The notes under the pieces were generated by a model that worked only from the letters and a program-made list of their open reading frames with translations, had not been told where the DNA came from and did no database searches. The translations under genes were made by a program, and so were the position numbers. Below, one piece after another: positions 1 to 7,909 of a stretch of 19,689 nucleotides of DNA. Each line of letters opens with the position of its first letter. The stretch's first letter is position 1. Source of the DNA: Balneolaceae bacterium (GTDB taxonomy: Bacteria; Bacteroidota; Rhodothermia; Balneolales; Balneolaceae); NCBI GenBank assembly GCA_007123985.1, contig SLGA01000332.1, positions 1-19,689 on the forward strand, read 5' to 3'.

Positions 1-903
1 AAAATACGCCTGATTTCTCTTACATTGGCATCTGCACTTTTTATAGTTGCACTTGCAGGCCCCAAAATCGGTACGGAGGTACGCGAAGTGCAGCGAAAAG
101 GCGTAAACCTTCTGGTAGCCCTCGATTTATCAAGGAGCATGAATGCACAAGATGTGAGACCCAGCAGGCTTGATAAAGCAAAATTCGAACTCAACAGACT
201 CATCAACAGACTGCAGGGCGATCGAATTGGACTGCTTGTTTTTACAGATGAGGCTTTTGTGCAGGTACCGTTAACCACAGATTACTCTGCATTTCGCATG
301 CTTCTGGATATTTCGAATACAGATCAGATGCCATCCAGTGGCACGAATTTCCGGGCGGCTCTTGAACTTGCCGGAGAAACATTCAGAAATATAGACAACC
401 AGGCAAATGCGGCAAATGTACTGCTATTTGTAGCGGATGGTGAAAATCACGGGCCTTCTTACCAGAGTCAGTTACGTGATTTGATTAATGATGGAGTGAC
501 TGTTTTTTCCGTTGGAATTGGCACAAGAGAAGGCGGGCCGATACCCATTTTCAATCAAAATGGACAGATTAGCGGTTATCATCGAGATTCGCAGGGGAGT
601 ACTGTAACCACCAGGCTTAGTTCAGAAACGATGGAGGATGTTGCCAGGCAGGGTGGAGGTGAATATTATGAGATTCGTTCTGGGAGTGATAATATAGAAC
701 CATTTTTCTCCAAACTGGATGAGCTTGAACGCGGGGAATTTTCCACTCAGGAATTTGCAGATTATAAAAACCAGTATCAGCTTTTACTCTTTTTCGGGAT
801 GCTATTTTTTATGGTAACTCTCTTTTTCCCGGACAACATCACAGAAAAATCTTTTCTCAATCGATGGCTGATGCGTTATCAGAAAAACAAAGTTAATGAT
901 TAA
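1..903 (+). CDS. BatA/BatB-like von Willebrand factor A membrane protein (5' end missing)
   Basis: The frame is open to the left edge, so the true start lies outside the window. A TTG at 25 is an in-frame codon inside a hydrophobic stretch (1-60) and not a credible start. A VWA domain follows. Its MIDAS metal-site motif DLSRS is encoded at 124-138, with the later Thr in SSGTN and the Asp in VADGE also visible. A hydrophobic segment near the C-terminus (about 778-835) is probably a membrane anchor, followed by a short basic tail. Flanking membrane segments around one VWA domain are the layout of BatA/BatB proteins, which sit in the inner membrane and are linked to aerotolerance or stress in Bacteroidota, though the mechanism is not settled. 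BatC, BatD or BatE are not downstream, so any bat operon must lie to the left. The gene overlaps the next one by 8 nt, suggesting translational coupling. BatA versus BatB cannot be decided from this fragment. Confidence 0.85.
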   Translation, partial: KIRLISLTLASALFIVALAGPKIGTEVREVQRKGVNLLVALDLSRSMNAQDVRPSRLDKAKFELNRLINRLQGDRIGLLVFTDEAFVQVPLTTDYSAFRMLLDISNTDQMPSSGTNFRAALELAGETFRNIDNQANAANVLLFVADGENHGPSYQSQLRDLINDGVTVFSVGIGTREGGPIPIFNQNGQISGYHRDSQGSTVTTRLSSETMEDVARQGGGEYYEIRSGSDNIEPFFSKLDELERGEFSTQEFADYKNQYQLLLFFGMLFFMVTLFFPDNITEKSFLNRWLMRYQKNKVND

Positions 904-1639
904 ACTATTTGTTACAGATCTCGACGGATGTATAACCTTCCCGTTTAGAACTCCAAAATGGGAAACAGTAAGTAAAATTCGCGAACTGAACATAAAAAGC
1001 CGTGAAAGTGAGCATATTCCTCCACTTACGATCTGTACCGGCAGGCCATATCCCTATGCTGAAGCAGTTGCACAGTGGCTTGATGTGAGGCATCCGTTCG
1101 TTTTTGAAAGTGCGGGGCTCTATATTCGTGATGAAAACCGAATTCATACTGCGCTTAAAAACAGTTCCGGTGAACTTGATCCGATTCGGGAAATGAGAAA
1201 CTGGATGGAGCAGAAGATTATCCCCGATTTTCCAACAGCAGACGTTGAGTTTACAAAAAGAATGGATGCAGGCATTGTAGCACCCGAAAAAAAGGTGATA
1301 GATCAAATAATTCCCATCGTAAAAAAGAAACTTGAAAACGAATTTCCACAACTGGAAATGCACATAACGGATGTATCGGTAAATGTGCTTTTGGCCGGAA
1401 ATAATAAACTTCAAGGAATGAAATTACTGGCAGAACATCTGAACATTACTCTTGATAATATTGCATACATCGGGGATACAGGTGGTGATGTAATGGCGCT
1501 TCGGGAGGTGAAACTTCCGTTTTCTCCAAAAAATGCAACAGCTGCTGTAAAAAAAATCAGCACAAATTTATCTGTTGAAACCTCAGATGCCGTACTGGAA
1601 GCCTACCAAAGAGTGATAGACTACAATAAGTCTTTGTAA
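896..1639 (+). CDS. HAD-superfamily (Cof/IIB type) phosphatase
   Basis: This 247-residue protein has all four HAD motifs. Motif I is DLDGC (residues 8-12, nucleophile D8, acid/base D10). Motif II is the TGR at 48-50. Motif III is probably K171, and motif IV is GDTGGD (193-198). The roughly 110-residue insert between motifs II and III is the position of a C2-type cap, which places it in subfamily IIB. That subfamily includes Cof sugar phosphatases, archaeal-type phosphoglycolate phosphatase, and sucrose-phosphate or mannosyl-phosphoglycerate phosphatases. The substrate cannot be told from the sequence. No signal peptide is seen, so it should be cytosolic. The ATG lies inside the end of the Bat-like gene (overlap 896-903), so the two are likely translated from one message. 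Its stop is one base from the stop of the convergent gene. Confidence 0.9.
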   Translation: MIKLFVTDLDGCITFPFRTPKWETVSKIRELNIKSRESEHIPPLTICTGRPYPYAEAVAQWLDVRHPFVFESAGLYIRDENRIHTALKNSSGELDPIREMRNWMEQKIIPDFPTADVEFTKRMDAGIVAPEKKVIDQIIPIVKKKLENEFPQLEMHITDVSVNVLLAGNNKLQGMKLLAEHLNITLDNIAYIGDTGGDVMALREVKLPFSPKNATAAVKKISTNLSVETSDAVLEAYQRVIDYNKSL

Positions 1640-1640
1640 A

Positions 1641-2402
1641 CTAAAGAACTTTACCGCAGCCGTACATCGTTTCACTATCCATACTGAGAGTTATGGTGTG
1701 GGTGAACAGAAAGCCGCTCATCGAATCAACGCAATACTGTTTTGAAACAGAAAGATATGCTGTTTCGGAATCTGTTTCGAAATTTGTATGAATTACGGGT
1801 GATTCAGTATTAAAATTCTCAATTGTTGTGTTGATTTCAAACCCTGGTGTGGTAAGTACTGCGCTGTTATTTCTGTCAATCTGTATAGTCCAGAATGGTT
1901 CATTACCGGAAGCAGTAAATTGCACTCCCTCTTCGCGTAGGTTACTGTGATGATTCAGAATGGAAGTATATTCAGATATGGTGTAAATAGTAAAACCATC
2001 TGGAAGATTAGAGATGGAGTCATCAAAACGTTCAGCCAGTTGAAGCTGTGAATTCTTAATAGAATAGTTTTTTATTGGATTTCCCTGATCATCGAAAAGA
2101 TACAAAACACCGCCGGTTAATTCCCAGTTGCCCTCTCTTTCGATCACTGATCTGTTTTCGCCACCTGTTAAAATCACTTCTTTGAACCGGTTTTTATTGA
2201 GAAACAGAATGTAATCTGTTTGGGTGCCATTTGATGAAATAGAACCGCTGAAAGCAGCAGGAAGCTCTATTTCAAGTGAGTGAACATCACCAAGTACATC
2301 ATTGGGCGATTTATTGAGCTCTTCACATGCAATACTAAGACGTATCGATATAAAAACAACCAGCAAAAGAAGTATTGTAATATTAATGATTTTATTCTTC
2401 AT
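1641..2402 (-). CDS. Secreted or lipid-anchored envelope protein with NlpE-like and COG3650-like parts
   Basis: This 253-residue protein begins with a hydrophobic leader. A Cys at 26 follows LSIA, a poor lipobox, so it may be a lipoprotein or simply exported. Residues about 45-125 resemble the NlpE N-terminal fold: an LPAAFSG opening, alternating strands, and GNWEL followed by LYLFDDQG. The CxxC of true NlpE is absent. Residues about 160-253 match the COG3650/META-associated domain, with the signature GNEPFW (166-171). C224 in CVDSMSG and C249 in YGCG are probably disulfide partners, as expected for a periplasmic protein. Function is unknown; the family is usually described as an envelope or stress-related lipoprotein. 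The gene starts 14 bases after the purE stop on the same strand and is probably co-transcribed with it, although no biochemical link is obvious. Confidence 0.75.
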   Translation of the reverse strand: MKNKIINITILLLLVVFISIRLSIACEELNKSPNDVLGDVHSLEIELPAAFSGSISSNGTQTDYILFLNKNRFKEVILTGGENRSVIEREGNWELTGGVLYLFDDQGNPIKNYSIKNSQLQLAERFDDSISNLPDGFTIYTISEYTSILNHHSNLREEGVQFTASGNEPFWTIQIDRNNSAVLTTPGFEINTTIENFNTESPVIHTNFETDSETAYLSVSKQYCVDSMSGFLFTHTITLSMDSETMYGCGKVL

Positions 2403-2416
2403 TGACTCAGAACAGA

Positions 2417-2905
2417 TCAGATCAGATTTTTGGTCTTGTCGATGCTTTCATCAGCCATTTGTTGCTGGTAAGCCTCGAGTTTATCGGCCAGATGAGGATC
2501 TGTGACTCCAAGTATCCGGATTGCGAGCAAACCTGCATTCATCGCTTTTCCAATAGCAACGGTTGCAACAGGTACACCGTTTGGCATTTGTACGATAGAG
2601 TAGAGGCTGTCAAGTCCGCCAAGTGCGGTGGTTTTTACCGGAACACCAATTACGGGAAGCGTAGTGTACGCGGCAAGCATTCCAGGTAAATGAGCAGCTC
2701 CGCCGGCACCTGCAATTATAACTTTAAGTCCCCTCTCCCGTGCGGTGTAACCATATTCTGCCATTACATCGGGTGTTCGGTGTGCTGATACTACCTGCTT
2801 TTCGAACGAAACTCCAAATTGTTCGAGAATATCTGCGGCTTCTTTCATTGTAGGCCAGTCGCTGTCGCTACCCATTACTACGCCAACTATCGGGTTCTTT
2901 GCCAT
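2417..2905 (-). CDS. purE: N5-carboxyaminoimidazole ribonucleotide mutase (PurE class I)
   Basis: This 162-residue protein converts N5-CAIR to CAIR in de novo purine synthesis, in the cytosol, as an octamer. The N-terminal MGSDSDW loop (11-17) is the phosphate and substrate-binding signature. SAHRTP (40-45) contains the catalytic-site histidine. AGAGGAAHLPGM, GVPV and QMPNGVPVATV are the remaining conserved PurE blocks. The length is normal for class I PurE. The usual partner purK, which makes N5-CAIR, is not adjacent and not in the window. The gene reads away from the divergent flavin oxidoreductase across a 137-base intergenic region that must hold both promoters. No Shine-Dalgarno sequence is visible before the ATG. 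Confidence 0.97.
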   Translation of the reverse strand: MAKNPIVGVVMGSDSDWPTMKEAADILEQFGVSFEKQVVSAHRTPDVMAEYGYTARERGLKVIIAGAGGAAHLPGMLAAYTTLPVIGVPVKTTALGGLDSLYSIVQMPNGVPVATVAIGKAMNAGLLAIRILGVTDPHLADKLEAYQQQMADESIDKTKNLI

Positions 2906-3042
2906 ATCCGGTATTGTTTAGATTGGTATTTATTCAGTTTTAAAGATATAGATTATCAATTTCATTCTCTTCGATAAATTCGATGTGCAGTTGGTCTAGA
3001 AAATGTTTAACATTAAACTAAATTTAACATAACAAAAAAGCT

Positions 3043-4125
3043 ATGGAACTGGGTATTTATACATTTGTGGAAAACACTCCAATTGCTGATACAGGAAGTG
3101 CTCTGCATCCGGCAAAACGGGTTGAAAATTTGCTTGAAGAAGCACAGCTTGCCGATGAACTTGGCCTTGATATCTTCGCGGTTGGAGAACATCATCGGGA
3201 AGAGTACGTTTCCTCTGCACCATCAGTTTTACTGGCTGCTATTGCGGCAAAAACGAAGACTATTAAACTCTCCAGTGCTGTAACTGTACTTGGATCAGAA
3301 GATCCTGTTCGGGTATATCAGCAGTATTCTACACTTGATCTTATTTCAAACGGACGCGCTGAAATTATGGTGGGAAGGGGATCATTCATTGAATCTTTTC
3401 CGCTATTTGGGTACAACCTGAACGACTACGAAGAGCTTTTTTCTGAAAAACTGGAACTTTTGATGCAGCTTCGTGAGAATGAAATTATCAACTGGAAGGG
3501 TAAGCACCGGCCTGCAATCGACAACAGGGGTGTGTATCCACAGCCACTTCAGCAAAAATTACCTGTATGGAGGGCTGTGGGTGGAACTCCTCAATCGGCA
3601 TACCATGCCGGGGCGAATGGAATACCGATGGCATTGGCCATAATTGGCGGGTACCCTGAGCAATTTAAGCCAATGGCTGAGGTTCACAAAAGAGGTGCGC
3701 TCGATTATAACAGGGAAGTTCCCCCAATCAGTATTAATTCGCACGGCTTTATTGCAGATACTTCAGAAGAGGCGATAGATATTTCATTTCCGGCATTTAA
3801 ATTCACGATGGATAAAATTGGAAAAGAACGTGGTTGGCCACCAATGAGCAGGCAACAATTCGAAGCATCCGTCCAGCTGAGAGGAGCAAATGTAGTGGGA
3901 AGCCCGGAACAGATCGTTGAAAAGATATTATTTCAGCATAAATTATTTGGCCATAGTCGTTTTATGCTTCAGATGAGTGTTGGCTCCATTCCGCATGACA
4001 AACTACTCCGCTCAATTGAACTTTTTGCAACTAAAGTTGCACCGGCCGTTCGAAGTGAGCTGAATCAAACAATTGGCAACAAGAGCAAAGGCACAGAAGA
4101 GTTACAAGAATCCCGAAAGAGTTGA
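3043..4125 (+). CDS. LLM-class (luciferase-like) flavin-dependent oxidoreductase
   Basis: This 360-residue TIM-barrel flavoprotein belongs to the luciferase-like monooxygenase family, in the subgroup sometimes called family 2I7G. It opens with MELGIYTFVENTP, followed by GEHHREEY (47-54) and SSAVTVLGSEDPVRVYQQY. RAEIMVGRGSF then SFPLFGYNL follows; this is a diagnostic block of the subgroup. VGGTPQSA and LAIIGG mark the second half of the barrel. FMN or F420 is the likely cofactor; the substrate is unknown. There is no signal peptide, so it is cytosolic. The last 20 or so residues (after VAPAVRSEL) are a polar tail. The gene stands alone, convergent with rsgA (15 bases between stops). The ATG at 3043 has no SD but matches the conserved N-terminus. 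Confidence 0.92.
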   Translation: MELGIYTFVENTPIADTGSALHPAKRVENLLEEAQLADELGLDIFAVGEHHREEYVSSAPSVLLAAIAAKTKTIKLSSAVTVLGSEDPVRVYQQYSTLDLISNGRAEIMVGRGSFIESFPLFGYNLNDYEELFSEKLELLMQLRENEIINWKGKHRPAIDNRGVYPQPLQQKLPVWRAVGGTPQSAYHAGANGIPMALAIIGGYPEQFKPMAEVHKRGALDYNREVPPISINSHGFIADTSEEAIDISFPAFKFTMDKIGKERGWPPMSRQQFEASVQLRGANVVGSPEQIVEKILFQHKLFGHSRFMLQMSVGSIPHDKLLRSIELFATKVAPAVRSELNQTIGNKSKGTEELQESRKS

Positions 4126-4139
4126 AAGCGCAGCTGACT

Positions 4140-5054
4140 TCAATCGAGCGATTCCAGAATATTTAAATATGAACTGTATCGTTCTGGATCAATTTTGCCC
4201 AGATCGTATGCTTCGGAAACACCACAGCCGGGTTCATGATAGTGGGTGCAATTATAGAATCTACAGTTTTGACGCGGTTCAGCCATCTCAGGAAAAAAAA
4301 GTGAGAGTTCACTTTTTTCAATATTTACCATTCCAAATTCTCTGATTCCGGGAGTATCTACGATGTAGCCGCCGTTCTTTAGCGGAACCAGACTCGCATA
4401 TGTAGTGGTATGCTTCCCTTTATTTGTTCGTGATGATACTTCACCAACTCTGAGTTCAAGATCCGGGTCAACAGTATTCAAAAGGCTGGTTTTTCCTGCA
4501 CCTGAAGGCCCGATGAATACAGATGTTTTTCCGGACAACTTTTCGGAGAGCTCCTCAACTGAGGTTTGATTGTGAATGGAGGTGTGAATTGTATCATATC
4601 CGATATTTTGATAGAGTTTCGTAAGGTGATTAATCAGATTATGATCGTTTTTCTTTGCAAGATCCATCTTATTGAATATGATTCCCGCCCGAACTTCATA
4701 CGCCTCGCAAGTAACCAAAAAACGATCAATGAATCCGGTATTCAGTTTGGGATGACGTACAGATTGAACAACCCAGGCTATATCTATATTAGCTACAAGT
4801 ATTTGTTCTCCTCGTCTGCCGTGAGTTGCCTGGCGGGGCACGTAATTTTCTCTCACTTTTATCTCTGTAATGGACCCTGTACCGTCTTTACCGATTTCGA
4901 GCTCTACGAAATCACCAACCGCAACCGGATTGGTTACTTCTTTTTTCTCTAAACGAAATTTACCGGGTAATCTGCAATCAATTATTTTTCCGTCCGGCGC
5001 GGAGACTTTGTACCACTTTCCAGTGGATTGTATAACCCTGAAGGAACTGCTCAT
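4140..5054 (-). CDS. rsgA: Ribosome small-subunit biogenesis GTPase RsgA
   Basis: This 304-residue circularly permuted GTPase binds the 30S subunit late in maturation and checks the decoding centre. An OB-fold covers about residues 1-75. G4 is NKMD (128-131), G1 is GPSGAGKTS (182-190) and G3 is DTPG (233-236), so the G4-G1-G3 order shows the permutation typical of RsgA. The C-terminal zinc knuckle is complete: C264, C269, H271, C277. The P-loop has Ala where GxSGVGKS usually has Val, a mild variation. It lies 62 bases downstream of lon on the same strand and may share its transcript. No SD precedes the ATG. Confidence 0.97.
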   Translation of the reverse strand: MSSSFRVIQSTGKWYKVSAPDGKIIDCRLPGKFRLEKKEVTNPVAVGDFVELEIGKDGTGSITEIKVRENYVPRQATHGRRGEQILVANIDIAWVVQSVRHPKLNTGFIDRFLVTCEAYEVRAGIIFNKMDLAKKNDHNLINHLTKLYQNIGYDTIHTSIHNQTSVEELSEKLSGKTSVFIGPSGAGKTSLLNTVDPDLELRVGEVSSRTNKGKHTTTYASLVPLKNGGYIVDTPGIREFGMVNIEKSELSLFFPEMAEPRQNCRFYNCTHYHEPGCGVSEAYDLGKIDPERYSSYLNILESLD

Positions 5055-5116
5055 ATTATATGATTGGCTCGTTCAGGTGGATTATTCCCGGGCAGTAATC
5101 ATTCATAGAGATTAGA

Positions 5117-7699
5117 TCAATCCATAACAGCCATTTCTTCTTTGCTGTCGTGATGTTTGTTATTTGCCTGAACCTGGCGTTTATGTGTGTCGGGAACTTC
5201 GAAAAATAACGTAGGATCGTTCTCGGCTTTCTCTTCAAGAATGAGGTCAAGAATGGGATCCATTCTTTCAAGATACTGGATTTCGAGATTTCCAATCACA
5301 TCACTTTCAATCTCATCCACATCCTTCTCATTTTTTTGCGGAAGAAACACTTTTTGTATTCCTGCCCGTTTAGCCGCCAGAACTTTTTCCTTGATGCCAC
5401 CCACAGGTAATACCAGGCCACGCAGCGTAATTTCGCCAGTCATTGCGATGGTTCCTTTCACTTTTCGCTGGGTAAAGATAGACGCAACAGCCGATAGCAG
5501 TGCAACACCAGCAGACGGACCATCTTTTGGCACAGCTCCCTGGGGAACGTGAATATGAAGGTCCCAATATTTGAAGGCGTCTTCAGGAATGTTCAGCTCC
5601 TTATAGCGGGCCCGTAAATAACTAATTGCAAGCATTGCAGACTCTTTCATTACATCACCAAGCTGGCCGGTGATATGCAACTTACCGGTTCCGCGTGAAA
5701 CACTGGCTTCAATAAAGAGAATATCGCCACCGTAGGGAGTCCAGGCCAGTCCTGTTGAAACACCGGGTACAGTGGTCCGCTCTGCTACATCTGAGAAAAA
5801 CTTACGTTTTCCGAGTATGTCGGGGATATCATTCACTCCTACACTCATTTTCTCGATTTCCTCACCGGCAATCTTTGCGGCAACATTTCTGCACACTGCG
5901 CCTACTTGCCGCTCGAGATTTCTCACACCCGATTCGCGGGTATATTCATCGATGATTCTATCGATAGCTGCTTTGGAAATCTTGATCTGTTTTTTGCTGA
6001 GCCCATTCTCTTCAATCTGTTTTGGAATGAGGTATTTGCGGGCTATTTCGATTTTTTCTTCCTGTGTATAGCCACTAATATTGATAATCTCCATTCTATC
6101 ACGAAGTGGAGCAGGAATTGTATCGAGCGAGTTGGCTGTAGCAATAAACATTACTTTGGAAAGATCGTATTCAAGCTCCAGATAGTTATCTGCAAAAGAG
6201 TCATTTTGTTCAGGGTCAAGTACTTCGAGCAGTGCTGAGGTTGGGTCGCCCCGAAAATCTGAACCCACTTTATCGATTTCGTCGAGCATCAAAACCGGAT
6301 TTCCTTTGCCGGCCTTCTTCATTGATCGAAGAATTCTTCCCGGCAGGGCTCCGATATAAGTTCTTCTGTGACCTCTGATTTCGGCTTCATCGTGGATACC
6401 ACCCAGGCTGAATCGCTCAAACTGGCGGTTCAATGCGCGGGCAATTGATTTACCAAGAGATGTTTTACCAACTCCCGGAGGCCCGTAAAAACAGAGGATT
6501 GGTGCTTTCATATCCTCTTTCAGTTTGAGTACAGCAAGATATTCGATTATGCGCTTTTTCACTTTTTCCAGCCCATAGTGATCTTCATCGAGTATTTTAC
6601 GGGCACGTTTCAGGTCGAGTTTATCTTTAGAGTAATCGCCCCAGGGTAAATCCAGAATCCACTCCACATAGCTGTGTATTATGCCATAATTGGGAGAAGA
6701 ACTTGGCGTCATCTCGAGTCTTTGAAGCTCTTTTTTGGCCTCTTTTATTACTTCTTTCGGAACATTCTTTTTGGCATCGAGCCGCTGTCTCAATTTCGCA
6801 ATATCCTGCTGCTCACTGTCCTCTCCAAGTGCCTCCTGGATGGCCTTCATCTGCTGGCGAAGGTAGAAATCTCTCTGCTGATCGTCGATATCTGTTTTAA
6901 CTTTTGTACGGATCTCTTCGCTTAAATTTAAAACCTGAAGCTCTTTGTTCAGATGCTCCATAACCTTGTTCAGGCGCTTCGAAAAGTCATCAATTTCAAG
7001 AAGGTGTTGCTTGTTTTCTATAGATACCTGAAGGTTGGAAGAGATAAAATTCAGAAGAAACGAGGGGCTGCTGATATTGTTGATGGCAATAGATGCCTCA
7101 GAAGGAATATTAGGTGAAAGGTTCACAATTTTTGTGGCAGTCTCTTTCACCGATCTCATGGAAGCATCCAATTCAATACCAACAAGATCCATGTTCTGTT
7201 TTATTGGTTTGATGGATGCCTTAAAAAAGGGATCGGTTTGGGTAAATTCTTCTACTTCAAAAATACTCTTACCCTGTATTACAATACTTTTACTGCCATC
7301 GGGCATTTTTATCAATTTCAGGATCTGCGCAACCGTTCCGATTTTAAAAAGATCATCGGTTTCAGGGTCTTCAACAGATTCATCTTTTTGAGCAACTACC
7401 CCTATTGTTTTGTCACTTTCATACGCCTCTTTCACAAGAGCGAGGGAGCGATCTCTGCCAACGGTTATTGGCACAACCACACCCGGAAATAAAACAGTAT
7501 TTTTGAGTGGTAAAATTGGAAGCTGATCAGGTACTGCAGACTCAGTCAGTTTTCTTTCTTCCTCTTCACTCATCAGGGGAATGGCTTGTTCAAAATCATC
7601 AAAACCTTCATTTTGATCATCAAAAGCTGTCTGTATTTTCAATCGCGAATCGAACATATAGTTGATTAAATTTTTAAATGTTTTACTCTTTCTCCGCAT
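5117..7699 (-). CDS. lon: ATP-dependent protease Lon
   Basis: This is a full-length LonA, 860 residues from the ATG at 7699. Its domains are an N-terminal substrate-binding domain (about 60-260), a coiled-coil linker, an AAA+ module and a protease domain. The AAA+ module has Walker A GPPGVGKT (406-413) and Walker B LDEID (472-476). The protease domain has catalytic S729 in PKDGPSAG and K772 in GGIKEK, with the 43-residue spacing of the family. Lon degrades misfolded and some regulatory proteins in the cytosol. A 35-residue polar, His/Lys-rich tail follows the protease domain. The start is uncertain: an in-frame ATG at 7657 (residue 15, MFDSRLK) is an equally good or better candidate. Neither start has an SD. 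The upstream 210 bases hold inverted repeats that may be regulatory. Confidence 0.97.
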   Translation of the reverse strand: MRRKSKTFKNLINYMFDSRLKIQTAFDDQNEGFDDFEQAIPLMSEEEERKLTESAVPDQLPILPLKNTVLFPGVVVPITVGRDRSLALVKEAYESDKTIGVVAQKDESVEDPETDDLFKIGTVAQILKLIKMPDGSKSIVIQGKSIFEVEEFTQTDPFFKASIKPIKQNMDLVGIELDASMRSVKETATKIVNLSPNIPSEASIAINNISSPSFLLNFISSNLQVSIENKQHLLEIDDFSKRLNKVMEHLNKELQVLNLSEEIRTKVKTDIDDQQRDFYLRQQMKAIQEALGEDSEQQDIAKLRQRLDAKKNVPKEVIKEAKKELQRLEMTPSSSPNYGIIHSYVEWILDLPWGDYSKDKLDLKRARKILDEDHYGLEKVKKRIIEYLAVLKLKEDMKAPILCFYGPPGVGKTSLGKSIARALNRQFERFSLGGIHDEAEIRGHRRTYIGALPGRILRSMKKAGKGNPVLMLDEIDKVGSDFRGDPTSALLEVLDPEQNDSFADNYLELEYDLSKVMFIATANSLDTIPAPLRDRMEIINISGYTQEEKIEIARKYLIPKQIEENGLSKKQIKISKAAIDRIIDEYTRESGVRNLERQVGAVCRNVAAKIAGEEIEKMSVGVNDIPDILGKRKFFSDVAERTTVPGVSTGLAWTPYGGDILFIEASVSRGTGKLHITGQLGDVMKESAMLAISYLRARYKELNIPEDAFKYWDLHIHVPQGAVPKDGPSAGVALLSAVASIFTQRKVKGTIAMTGEITLRGLVLPVGGIKEKVLAAKRAGIQKVFLPQKNEKDVDEIESDVIGNLEIQYLERMDPILDLILEEKAENDPTLFFEVPDTHKRQVQANNKHHDSKEEMAVMD

Positions 7700-7744
7700 A
7701 TAATGGCAAATAGAGAGCCAAAGAGGCTGATGCTACCATAACGT

Positions 7745-7766
7745 CAGAACTTAAAATAGGGTTCTG
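7745..7766. repeat. Inverted repeat upstream of lon (CAGAAC/GTTCTG)
   Basis: Perfect 6-base arms (7745-7750 and 7761-7766) flank a 10-base AT-rich spacer. The centre, TTAAAATAGGGTT at 7751-7763, recurs exactly at 12874-12886 upstream of the M23 peptidase gene in the same orientation. It could be an operator or promoter element for lon. No known regulator is recognised. Confidence 0.4.
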
Positions 7767-7790
7767 CCAATTTGAGGGTTGATGTCAGTT

Positions 7791-7816
7791 ACCTGCCACT
7801 TGGACAGTGTGCAGGT
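7791..7816. repeat. Hairpin-forming inverted repeat upstream of lon
   Basis: ACCTGCCACT (7791-7800) pairs with AGTG-T-GCAGGT (7806-7816), giving ten base pairs with one bulged T and a 5-base loop. On either strand no T-run follows, so it is not a classical terminator for the outer-membrane protein gene upstream. It lies about 92 bases before the first possible lon start. It could be an operator or an RNA structure in the lon leader. Confidence 0.4.
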
Positions 7817-7909
7817 CAAATCCCACTCTTTGCAGCAGTTGTTATCACTTTTATTACAGGCCTTTTACCTAAGTGCAATCAAAAGTAAAAATACGGGAAT
7901 AGCAAACGT

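Noticed and set aside
905..1414. 169-codon minus-strand frame opposite the HAD phosphatase gene
   Set aside because: The plus-strand frame has all HAD motifs; the antisense product is rich in Cys, Phe and Asn with no pattern.
2994..3030. Bacteroidetes-type promoter (TTG then TAnnTTTG) before the LLM oxidoreductase gene
   Set aside because: TTG at 2991 and TAAATTTA at 3019 are 25 bases apart and the last base mismatches; too weak to list.
5056..5295. 79-codon minus-strand frame over the end of lon up to the rsgA start
   Set aside because: It is an alternative frame of the lon 3' end with no recognisable product.
7806..7835. T-arm-like stretch GGTCAAATCC near lon suggesting a tRNA
   Set aside because: The flanking bases do not form a five-pair T-stem and no acceptor or anticodon arm can be folded around it.
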